The notes under the pieces were generated by a model. It was not told where the DNA came from. It saw nothing but the letters and a program-made list of their open reading frames with translations, and searched no databases. A stretch of DNA of 64,000 nt from Rhodococcus sp. 4CII. Lineage in GTDB: Bacteria; Actinomycetota; Actinomycetes; Mycobacteriales; Mycobacteriaceae. The stretch spans positions 1,798,001 to 1,862,000 of the forward strand of contig NZ_JACCFE010000002.1 of the NCBI RefSeq assembly GCF_014256275.1. Reading direction: 5' to 3'. Positions 53,926 to 62,300 of this stretch are shown here, piece after piece; within the stretch, counting starts at the first letter, position 1, and every line of letters starts with the position of its first letter. The translations under genes were made by a program, and so were the position numbers.

Positions 53926-55307
53926 CTACGGCTACCACCGCTTCGCCCACGTCCACCCGCCTCGAGGAATCCGCGCGCCGCCATCTGTGGGGGCATTTCT
54001 CCCGGCACGGCGACACCATCACCCCGCCGATCATCACCCGCGGCGAGGGCACCCGGATCTTCGACTCCGCCGGCCGCAGTTACCTCGACGGACTGTCCGG
54101 GCTGTTCGTCGTCCAGGCCGGGCACGGCCGCCGCGAACTCGCCGAGGCCGCCGCCAAACAGGCCGAACAGCTCGCGTTCTTCCCGCTCTGGTCCTACGCC
54201 ACCGAACCCGCCATCGAACTCGCCGAACGCCTCGCCGGCTACGCCCCGGGTGACCTGAACCGGGTCTTCTTCACCACCGGCGGCGGCGAGGCCGTCGAAA
54301 GCGCCTGGAAACTGGCCAAACAGTACTTCAAGAAGGTCGGCAAACCCGGCAAACACAAGGTCATCTCCCGCTCCATCGCCTACCACGGCACCCCGCAGGG
54401 CGCCCTCGCGATCACCGGCATCCCCGCGCTGAAGGCCCCGTTCGAACCGCTCACCCCCGGCGCGTTCCGGGTCCCCAACACCAACCTCTACCGCGCCCCC
54501 GCACCGCTGGACACCGACCCGGAGGCGTTCGGGATCTGGGCCGCCGACCGGATCGCCGAGGCCATCGAATTCGAGGGCCCCGACACCGTCGCCGCCGTCT
54601 TCCTCGAACCGGTGCAGAACGCCGGCGGCTGCTTCCCACCCCCGCCCGGCTACTTCGCCCGGGTCCGGCAGATCTGCGACGACTACGACGTGCTGCTCGT
54701 CTCCGACGAGGTGATCTGCGCGTTCGGCCGGATCGGGTCGATGTTCGCGTGCGACGACTTCGGGTACGTCCCCGACATCATCACCTGCGCCAAGGGGATG
54801 ACGTCCGGATACTCACCGATCGGGGCGATGATCGCCTCGGACCGGCTGTTCGAACCCTTCGCCGACGGCACCTCGATGTTCGCCCACGGCTACACCTTCG
54901 GCGGGCACCCCGTCTCCGCGGCGGTGGCGCTGGCGAACCTGGACATCTTCGAACGCGAAGGCCTCAACGCGCATGTGGCCGAGCAGGCGCCGGCGTTCCG
55001 CGCCACCCTCGACAAGCTCACCGACCTGCCGATGGTCGGCGACGTGCGCGGCGAGGGCTTCTTCTACGGCATCGAACTGGTCAAGGACAAGGCCACGAAG
55101 GAAACGTTCACCGACGCCGAGGCCGAGCGGGTGCTGCACGGATTCCTCTCCACCGCCCTGTTCGACGCCGGCCTGTACTGCCGGGCCGACGACCGCGGCG
55201 ACCCGGTCATCCAACTCGCCCCGCCGCTGATCTGCGGACAACCCGAATTCGACGAAATGGAAACCATCCTGCGCAGCGTCCTCACCGAAGCCTGGACCCT
55301 CCTGTGA
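53922..55307 (+). CDS. class III PLP aminotransferase (putrescine/omega-amino acid type)
   Basis: 461 residues. PLP lysine Lys291 in ITCAKGMTSGYSPIGAM; Asp262 in SDEVICAFGRIG contacts the pyridine nitrogen; SYATEPAIELAERLA is typical of SpuC/omega-transaminases. It converts a primary amine (putrescine, or 4-aminobutyrate and similar) plus pyruvate or another oxo acid to an aldehyde. Translational coupling to the regulator and a GTGA overlap with the aldehyde dehydrogenase mark a tight pathway unit. Confidence 0.92.
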   Translation: MTTATTASPTSTRLEESARRHLWGHFSRHGDTITPPIITRGEGTRIFDSAGRSYLDGLSGLFVVQAGHGRRELAEAAAKQAEQLAFFPLWSYATEPAIELAERLAGYAPGDLNRVFFTTGGGEAVESAWKLAKQYFKKVGKPGKHKVISRSIAYHGTPQGALAITGIPALKAPFEPLTPGAFRVPNTNLYRAPAPLDTDPEAFGIWAADRIAEAIEFEGPDTVAAVFLEPVQNAGGCFPPPPGYFARVRQICDDYDVLLVSDEVICAFGRIGSMFACDDFGYVPDIITCAKGMTSGYSPIGAMIASDRLFEPFADGTSMFAHGYTFGGHPVSAAVALANLDIFEREGLNAHVAEQAPAFRATLDKLTDLPMVGDVRGEGFFYGIELVKDKATKETFTDAEAERVLHGFLSTALFDAGLYCRADDRGDPVIQLAPPLICGQPEFDEMETILRSVLTEAWTLL

Positions 55308-56797
55308 AGCACCAGGATCTGCCCGGGATGTACGTCGGCGGCCGCTACCGGGACGGCCGAGCAGCCGAGCACTACGAGGTGCTCGATCCCGCGACGGGCG
55401 AAGTGGTGTCGTCGCGCCCCGACGCGTCCGCCGAGGACGTCGACGACGCGGTCGCCACCGCGAAGGCCGCGTACGCGCAGTGGTCGACGACGAGCCCGGG
55501 CGAGCGCTCCGCCGTCCTGACCCGGTGGGCCGACGAGTTGACGGCGATGTCCGGCGATCTCGCGTCCACCGAGACCCGGCAGGCGGGCAAGCCCATCAAG
55601 CTGTCGACCGAGTTCGACGTGCCCGGGTCGATCGACAACGTGTCGTTCTTCGCCGGCGCGGCCCGCAACCTGGAGGGCAAGGCGTCCGGTGAGTATTCGC
55701 CCGACCACACGTCCACCATCCGCCGTGAACCGGTCGGGGTGATCGGGTCGATCGCGCCGTGGAACTACCCGCTGCAGATGGCGGCGTGGAAGATCCTGCC
55801 CGCGGTCGCCGCCGGCAACACCATCGTGCTCAAGCCCGCGGAGATCACGCCCCTCACCTCGCTGCTGTTCGCCGAGGCCGCGACGCGCGCCGGAATGCCG
55901 GACGGCGTCGTCAACGTGGTCACCGGTCACGGCGCGACCACCGGTTCGGCGCTGGTGTCGCACCGGGACGTCGGGATGGTCAGTTTCACCGGATCGACTC
56001 CCGTCGGACGGCAGATCGCCGCTGCCGCCGCGGGCAAACGACTTCATCTGGAGCTGGGCGGAAAGGCACCGTTCGTGGTGTTCGACGACGCCGACCTCGA
56101 GGCCGCCATCAACGGGGCCGTCGCCGGTGCCCTCATCAACTCCGGTCAGGACTGCACCGCGGCCACCCGCGCGTACGTTCAGCGTCCGCTGTTGGACGAC
56201 TTCGTCGCCGGGGTGGCGGCACTGATGGACACCGTCAGGCTCGGGCACCCGTCCGATCCCGGCACCGACATGGGACCGCTGGTGTCGCGGCGACAGCAGC
56301 AGCACGTCGCCGGGTTCGTCGACCGCGCCCGCGATGCCGGGGCCAAGATCGTCCGGGGCGGTGCCATTCCCGGCGGCGACCTCGCGGCCGGCTTCTACTA
56401 CGAGCCGACCCTCGTCGTCGGCGCCGAGCAGTCCAGCGAGATCGTGCAGCGGGAGATCTTCGGCCCGGTTCTCGTGGTCCTGCCGTTCGACGACGACCGG
56501 GACGGAATCGCGCTGGCCAACGACACCGACTTCGGGCTGGCGGCGTCGGCGTGGACCCGCGACCTGTACCGCGCGCAAACCGCGTCCCGGGACATCGCCG
56601 CGGGCTGCGTGTGGATCAACGACCACATCCCGATCATCAGCGAGATGCCCCACGGCGGCTACAAGGCGTCCGGTTACGGCAAGGACATGTCGACGTACTC
56701 GCTCGACGAGTACACCAACGTCAAGCACGTGATGTCCGACATCACCGGGACCGCCCGGAAGGACTGGCACCGGACGGTGTTCGGCGACCGAAGCTAG
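55304..56797 (+). CDS. NAD(P)-dependent aldehyde dehydrogenase (aminobutyraldehyde-type)
   Basis: 497 residues of the ALDH superfamily. Catalytic Cys284 in SGQDCTAATR and Glu250 in LELGGKAPF. The cofactor region has PWNYPLQMAAWKILPAVAAG and SFTGSTPVGRQI. It would oxidise the aldehyde formed by the oxidase or aminotransferase, for example 4-aminobutyraldehyde to GABA, as in PatD/YdcW. The GTG at 55304 overlaps the aminotransferase stop. Last gene of the operon. Confidence 0.93.
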   Translation: MKHQDLPGMYVGGRYRDGRAAEHYEVLDPATGEVVSSRPDASAEDVDDAVATAKAAYAQWSTTSPGERSAVLTRWADELTAMSGDLASTETRQAGKPIKLSTEFDVPGSIDNVSFFAGAARNLEGKASGEYSPDHTSTIRREPVGVIGSIAPWNYPLQMAAWKILPAVAAGNTIVLKPAEITPLTSLLFAEAATRAGMPDGVVNVVTGHGATTGSALVSHRDVGMVSFTGSTPVGRQIAAAAAGKRLHLELGGKAPFVVFDDADLEAAINGAVAGALINSGQDCTAATRAYVQRPLLDDFVAGVAALMDTVRLGHPSDPGTDMGPLVSRRQQQHVAGFVDRARDAGAKIVRGGAIPGGDLAAGFYYEPTLVVGAEQSSEIVQREIFGPVLVVLPFDDDRDGIALANDTDFGLAASAWTRDLYRAQTASRDIAAGCVWINDHIPIISEMPHGGYKASGYGKDMSTYSLDEYTNVKHVMSDITGTARKDWHRTVFGDRS

Positions 56798-56931
56798 CGT
56801 CCGCCGCGCCGGGACGGCAGCCCGTCTGCCGACCCGGCGCCCCCGACAGTTCTGCCATCGACCGAAGTCGTGCCACGCGGCGGTCTACGCTGACCAACAA
56901 GCGCGTTCGCTTCGGCTGGAAGGCAGAGACG

Positions 56932-58122
56932 ATGCACGTAACTCCCCTGGCGTGGGCACTGACAATCGTGGTGATCGTCGCGCTTCTCGCGTTCGACTAC
57001 TTCTTCCACGTCCGCCGCGCGCACATCCCGACGCTGAAGGAAGCGGCCATCTGGTCGACGGTCTACGTCGGCCTCGCGCTGCTCTTCGGTGTCGCGGTGC
57101 TGATCTTCGGTGGCGTCGACATGGGCTCGGAGTACTTCGCGGGCTACGTGACGGAGAAGGCGCTGTCCGTCGACAACCTGTTCGTCTTCCTGATCATCAT
57201 GTCCAGCTTCCGTGTCCCGCGCGAAGACCAGCAGAAGGTGCTGCTCTTCGGCATCGTGTTTTCGATCTTCGCGCGGACCGCGTTCATCTTTCTCGGCGCC
57301 GCGCTGATCAACTCGTTCGCGTGGGTGTTCTACTTCTTCGGGCTCATCCTGCTGATCACCGCCGGCAACATGCTGCGGCCCGAAACCGAGGATTCGCACT
57401 CGGCCGACAACTTCATCATCCGCATCGCGAAGAAGTTCATGCACACCACCGAGCACTACGACGGTGACAAACTTTTCACCGTCGAGAACGGCAAGCGCGC
57501 CATGACGCCGATGCTGCTGGTGATGGTCGCGATCGGTGGCACCGACCTCCTGTTCGCGCTCGACTCCATCCCCGCGATCTTCGGGCTCACCCAGAACGTC
57601 TTCGTCGTCTTCACGGCCACCGTGTTCTCGCTGATGGGACTGCGGCAGCTGTACTTCCTGCTCGACGGTCTGCTCGATCGCCTGGTCTACCTGTCGTACG
57701 GACTGTCCGCGATTCTCGCGTTCATCGGCGTCAAGCTGATCCTGCATGCGCTGCACGAGAACAACCTGCCGTTCGTCAACGACGGCGAACCCGTGAACGT
57801 CATCGAGGTGAGCACGTACGTGTCGCTGGGCGTCATCATCGGCATCCTCGTGATCACCGTCATCGCGTCGCTCACCAGCAAGCGGGGCCGCGCCCAGTCC
57901 GCGGTCGGCGGCGCCCGGCGGCACGCGATCAACTACCTCGACCTCGATTACACCGCAGACCTGGCCGAGCGCGAACGCATGTATGACAAATTGCTGGGCG
58001 AGGAAGCACAACTCAAGAAACTCGACCCGAAATTCAAGAAAATTATCCGCGAGGAAACCACCCTCATGGACCTCATCCGACGCGCCCACGAAGAGCACGA
58101 CGCGTTCCTCAAACAGCATTAG
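56932..58122 (+). CDS. TerC family integral membrane protein
   Basis: 396 residues. About nine membrane helices. TerC signatures: MGSEYFAGYVTEKALSVDNL after helix 2 and GGTDLLFALDSIPAIFGLT, both with the conserved acidic residues in the membrane. The tail is charged and helical. TerC proteins act in metal (manganese) export linked to the secretion machinery and, in some bacteria, tellurite resistance. GGAAGG eight bases before the ATG. It is followed by a terminator hairpin. No tellurite operon is nearby. Confidence 0.93.
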   Translation: MHVTPLAWALTIVVIVALLAFDYFFHVRRAHIPTLKEAAIWSTVYVGLALLFGVAVLIFGGVDMGSEYFAGYVTEKALSVDNLFVFLIIMSSFRVPREDQQKVLLFGIVFSIFARTAFIFLGAALINSFAWVFYFFGLILLITAGNMLRPETEDSHSADNFIIRIAKKFMHTTEHYDGDKLFTVENGKRAMTPMLLVMVAIGGTDLLFALDSIPAIFGLTQNVFVVFTATVFSLMGLRQLYFLLDGLLDRLVYLSYGLSAILAFIGVKLILHALHENNLPFVNDGEPVNVIEVSTYVSLGVIIGILVITVIASLTSKRGRAQSAVGGARRHAINYLDLDYTADLAERERMYDKLLGEEAQLKKLDPKFKKIIREETTLMDLIRRAHEEHDAFLKQH

Positions 58123-58133
58123 CCGAACACGAC

Positions 58134-58162
58134 GAAGCGCCCACCGAATCGGCGGGCGCTTC
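58134..58162 (+). terminator. hairpin after terC
   Basis: Perfect nine-base arms GAAGCGCCC (58134-58142) and GGGCGCTTC (58154-58162), with CCGA/TCGG pairing again in the loop, 11 bases after the stop. It may also end the convergent SPW-repeat gene transcript. Confidence 0.8.
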
Positions 58163-58202
58163 TCTGCTCGTGCCCCATCCCCATGCAGGCACGTGCCGTC
58201 AT

Positions 58203-58646
58203 TTACCTTCTCCTCATCCTCATTCCGCCGTCCGCCATTCCCATGGCCGTGAGACCGAGACCCAACAGGCACACGATGATGCCGCAGACCACGTTCGACC
58301 AGATCATTCCCGCAGTGGTGGTAACTCCGACGACCAGCCACGGGCTGACGATCATCCACAGACCCAGCAACGGCGCGACGAACGCCATGCCGTGGGTGCG
58401 GGAGTAAGCCGACGTGAAACCGACCGCAAGCAAGGCCACCGCGAGACCTGACAACAGATTGCACACCGCCAGGCCCGACTGGCTGGCGAACCCGACCACC
58501 CACGGCGACGCCGCCATGTAGAGGCCCGCCATGAACATCAGGCCCTCTGTGACCTGCGTCATCGGTTGTTCCGAGACTCGGTCGTAGCGAGCCCGCAACT
58601 CGGCGATATCAGGGTGTCTCTCGATCGACATACCTGGTGTCGTCAT
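58203..58646 (-). CDS. SPW-repeat membrane protein
   Basis: 147 residues with four membrane helices arranged as two repeats, each with the Ser-Pro-Trp signature: MAASPWVVGFASQSGLAVCN and IVSPWLVVGVTTTAGMIWSN. SPW-repeat proteins are small membrane proteins of unknown role in actinobacteria and others. AAGGAGGTG, a near-perfect Shine-Dalgarno, sits just before the ATG at 58646 and decides the start over the upstream open frame. Confidence 0.88.
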   Translation of the reverse strand: MTTPGMSIERHPDIAELRARYDRVSEQPMTQVTEGLMFMAGLYMAASPWVVGFASQSGLAVCNLLSGLAVALLAVGFTSAYSRTHGMAFVAPLLGLWMIVSPWLVVGVTTTAGMIWSNVVCGIIVCLLGLGLTAMGMADGGMRMRRR

Positions 58647-58845
58647 CACCCACCTCCTTGAAAGTGAACACATCCCTACCGAGGGGGTGCCCCGAACTGG
58701 ATGCGGCAAACCTGCGATGACCAGGTAATTTTTCCGAATTTCCGCTACCGACCGGTACCCATGGACCTATAATGCGCCCGATCAGTGCCGAACGCGGACC
58801 AGCAGGGCCTTGGGCCCGGGTCCAGGGGACGGGCATACTCGATGT

Positions 58846-59001
58846 GTGTGGTGGATCGTCGGGGTCGTGCTCGCGTGGATAGCGCTGTCGGTACCGCTCG
58901 CCATCCTCATTGGGAGGGCGATTCGACAGAAAGACCTGCGCGAGCGGCCCGCCCCGTACGACGCGACACGGAACGACCCTCCCGACCGCACGGTGGCCTG
59001 A
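58846..59001 (+). CDS. small single-helix membrane protein
   Basis: About 51 residues from the GTG at 58846, which gives WWIVGVVLAWIALSVPLAIL as a single membrane helix, then a charged tail ending in TRNDPPDRTVA. Proteins of this form occur near stress genes in actinobacteria. An ATG in another frame overlaps the start, and the ribosome site is weak. It could be a chance frame, although the hydrophobic pattern is regular. Confidence 0.5.
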   Translation: MWWIVGVVLAWIALSVPLAILIGRAIRQKDLRERPAPYDATRNDPPDRTVA

Positions 59002-59049
59002 CCGCGCCCCAGCGGGCGCATTCCCGGCCCGGCTTGGAAGAATGGCCGG

Positions 59050-59361
59050 ATGGCGGCGCCCTTCTATCCCCTCGTGTTCATGAACCTGTTGTTCGCGACG
59101 ACCACGCTGTGCCTCGCCCGGCCCTCCCGTATCTCCGCGGGCGCCACCGTCGCCGCCGCCGTGCTCTGGCTGTTCGGCAACGGTCCGCTCGAGGGCCAGA
59201 TCCTCTGGGAGTTCGACGCCACGCACGGCCTCACGGTGTCCGACCTACTGTCCGTCGCCGCGCTCGCGATCGCCGTCTGGACATTCGCGACCACCCGCGA
59301 CCGGCCGTGGGCGCGGCGTCCGGCGCGGCGCCGCAGGAAGCTACTCCGTAGTCGCTACTGA
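59050..59361 (+). CDS. small membrane protein, conserved hypothetical
   Basis: 103 residues, three hydrophobic segments (5-23, 27-44 and 66-83) and a basic C-terminal tail (RRPARRRRKLLRSRY). No family with a known role is recognised. The final 21 bases overlap the 3' end of the convergent NRPS gene. It lies 48 bases after the preceding small membrane protein gene, so the two may be co-transcribed. Confidence 0.65.
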   Translation: MAAPFYPLVFMNLLFATTTLCLARPSRISAGATVAAAVLWLFGNGPLEGQILWEFDATHGLTVSDLLSVAALAIAVWTFATTRDRPWARRPARRRRKLLRSRY

Positions 59362-62300
59362 GCGGCTGTCGCCCCTCAGCGCCGATCCGACCACCCTCGT
59401 GACCTTCGGCGACGTCATGTGCCAGTGTGCGCTGTCGACGGTGCGGTTTCGGACGGCGCCCGCCACATAGGGCTGCCACGTCGCTGCCGCCGCCGACCCG
59501 GTCGGATCGTCGCGGCCCGCGGTGAAGAAGGCGACGTCGCCGCGAAAGACACCCGGGCGGTGATGATCCAGCAGCGCGCAGTTGTGCGCGGCGCTCGCGA
59601 TCAGCCGGTGGAGTTGCTCACGGGTGAACACGGCCATCGGTCCCCCGGTGCCGGTCAGCAGATCCACCGCCGATTCGGGAGTCATCTCCGCGACGGCCGC
59701 GGGCACGTCCCTCTCGACACCGATTCCCGCGAGCAGATCGCCCACACTCACCGGAAGGTCCGCCTGCGCCGTCTGCGGTTGGTGGGCGTAGCTGTCGAGC
59801 ATCACGAGGGTCGCCACGTCGTCGCCCGCGTCCTGGAGTCGCACCGCGACGGCATGGGCGAGAACACCGCCGAGCGACCATCCCAGAAGGTCGTACGGGC
59901 CGTGCGCCTGGATGCGACGGATCTCCGCCACATACCGCGCCGCCAGGTCGTCGATCGAGGCGGGCTGCGCGCCGTCCTCGGCGATCGCCGGGGACTGGAG
60001 TCCGTAGATCGGCCGATCGGGATCGACCCGGGAGGCCAGACCGGTGTAGCACCAGGCCAGACCGACCACCGGGTGAATACAGAACAGCGGACGCCCCGCC
60101 CCCGCCGTCCTGATGGGAAGGACCACACCGAGCGCCGCGTCACCACCGTGATCGGCCGAATTCATCCGGGCTGCTATCGAACTCGGCGTCGGATCCGTCA
60201 TCACCGTCTGCAGCGGGACCGCGGCACCGGTCGACGCCGCGAGCGCACTCACCAGCCGCACCGCCAGGAGGGAATTGCCACCCAACTCGAAGAAGTTGTC
60301 GTCCGCGCCCACCTTCCCGACGCCCAGTAGCTCCTCGAACGCGGTGGCCACCACGATCTCGGTGTCGGTCGCCGGGGCGCGGAACGCCCGGGGTTCGAAC
60401 CGCGGCCGCGGGAGCGCGCGTCGATCGAGTTTGCCGGCCGACCCCGACGGCAGCTCGCTCAGGACCATGATCTGCGACGGCACCATGTACGAGGGAAGCC
60501 GGTGTCGCACCGACGCCGTCAGCGCGGAAGCGTCGATCTGCCTGCCCGGTTCGGCCACGACGTAGCCGACGAGACGGTCACCCCCGCCGTCGTCCGAGAC
60601 GAGCGCCGCGGCGGCCTGCGACACCCCGTCCGCCGCCTCCAGCGCCGATTCGACCTCTCGCAGTTCGATTCGCAGCCCGCGCATCTTGACCTGGAGATCC
60701 GTCCGCCCCAGATAAACCAGCTGCCCGGCGGGGGTCCACTTCGCGCGGTCACCTGTGCGGTAGAGCCGGTCGCCGCGCGGGCCGAAGGGGTCGGCCACGA
60801 ATCGTTCCGCGGTGAGTTCGCTGCGCCCCACGTACCCGCGCGCCAGCTGGGCGCCGCCGAGATACAGCTCGCCGGCGACACCCACCGGGACCGGTCGAAG
60901 CCGCGCGTCCAGCACGTACGCTCGGGTGTTCCACACCGGCGCACCGATCGGCACGCGCGCGTCGGCGGACGCACCCAGCGTGAACGCGGTGCTCGTGATC
61001 GCCGCCTCGGTGGGGCCATACGTATTGTGGAACGCGCCCGGCCGGAGCGCGAGGGCGTCCTCCACCAGCTCGGACGACACCTCCTCGCCGCCCACATACA
61101 GATGTCGTAGCGACGACAACGCCGCACCCTCGCCCGCCGCGAGGAACGCGGCCAGCACCGACGGCACCAGGTGCATCATCGTGATCCGATACTCCCGGAT
61201 CACGGCCGCCAGATAGTCGAGTTCGGCGTGCCCCCCGGGCCGGGTCACGACCACCCGCGCGCCCACGGTCAGGGGTAGGAAGATCTCCCACACCGACACG
61301 TCGAACGTGTACGGGGCCTTGAGCATTCCGCGGTCGTCCGCGGTGACGTCGTATTCGTCGGCAAGCCACCGCAATTGATTCACGATCGCGGCGTGGCTGA
61401 CGACGACGCCCTTGGGCCGACCCGTCGATCCCGACGTGAAGAGGACGTAGGCCGTGTTCTGCGGCCGCAGCGGCCGCACCCGGTCGGTGTCGCGCACCGG
61501 GGCCGGATCGAACCCGGACAGGTCGACCGTGTCGACGTCGATGCGTGGTGTGCCGGCCGGCAACGGCGCCCGGGTGCGCGCGGAGGTGAGCACGAGATCC
61601 GCTGCCGAGGAGTGCAGCACGTCGTCGATCCGCTCTGCCGGGTGGTCGGGGTCGAGCGGCACGTAGCCGCCGCCCGCGCGGAGCACCGCGCACATTCCGG
61701 CGATCATGTCCGATGACCGCTCGAAGGCGAGCGCGACAAGCGAATCCGGGCCGATGCCGCGATCGACGAGCAGTCGCGCCAGCCTGTTGACTCGCGCGTC
61801 GAGTTCGCCGTAGGTCCACGAACCGCCGTCGAAGACGACCGCGACCGCACCGGGACTGCGGGCCACCTGTGCATCGAGGAGATCCACCAGAGTCTCGTCG
61901 CGCAGCGCGACATCCGTCGCATTCCAGGTGTCCCGCATCTGGACCGTCTCGTCGGCAGTCAGAAGCGACACGTCGCAGACCCGGACGTCCGGGTGCGCCG
62001 CGAACGCCTCGACGACGCGCAGCAGACCCCGCACGAACCGCTGCGCCGTCGCGGCGTCGAACAGATCGGCGGAGTACGTGAGAATTCCGGAGATGCCGGC
62101 AGGGTCACCGTTCTCGCCGTAGCCGTCCGACAGCGAGAAGTCGAGGTCGAACTTGGTGACCTGCGCGTCGATCGCGAGCGGCGCGATGGTCAGTCCCGGC
62201 AGTTCCAGCGACGCCGCCTTCTGGTTCTGGAACGCGAGCATCACTTGGAACAGCGACGAATGGGATTGCGAACGAGAAGGATTCAGAATCTCGACCAGAC

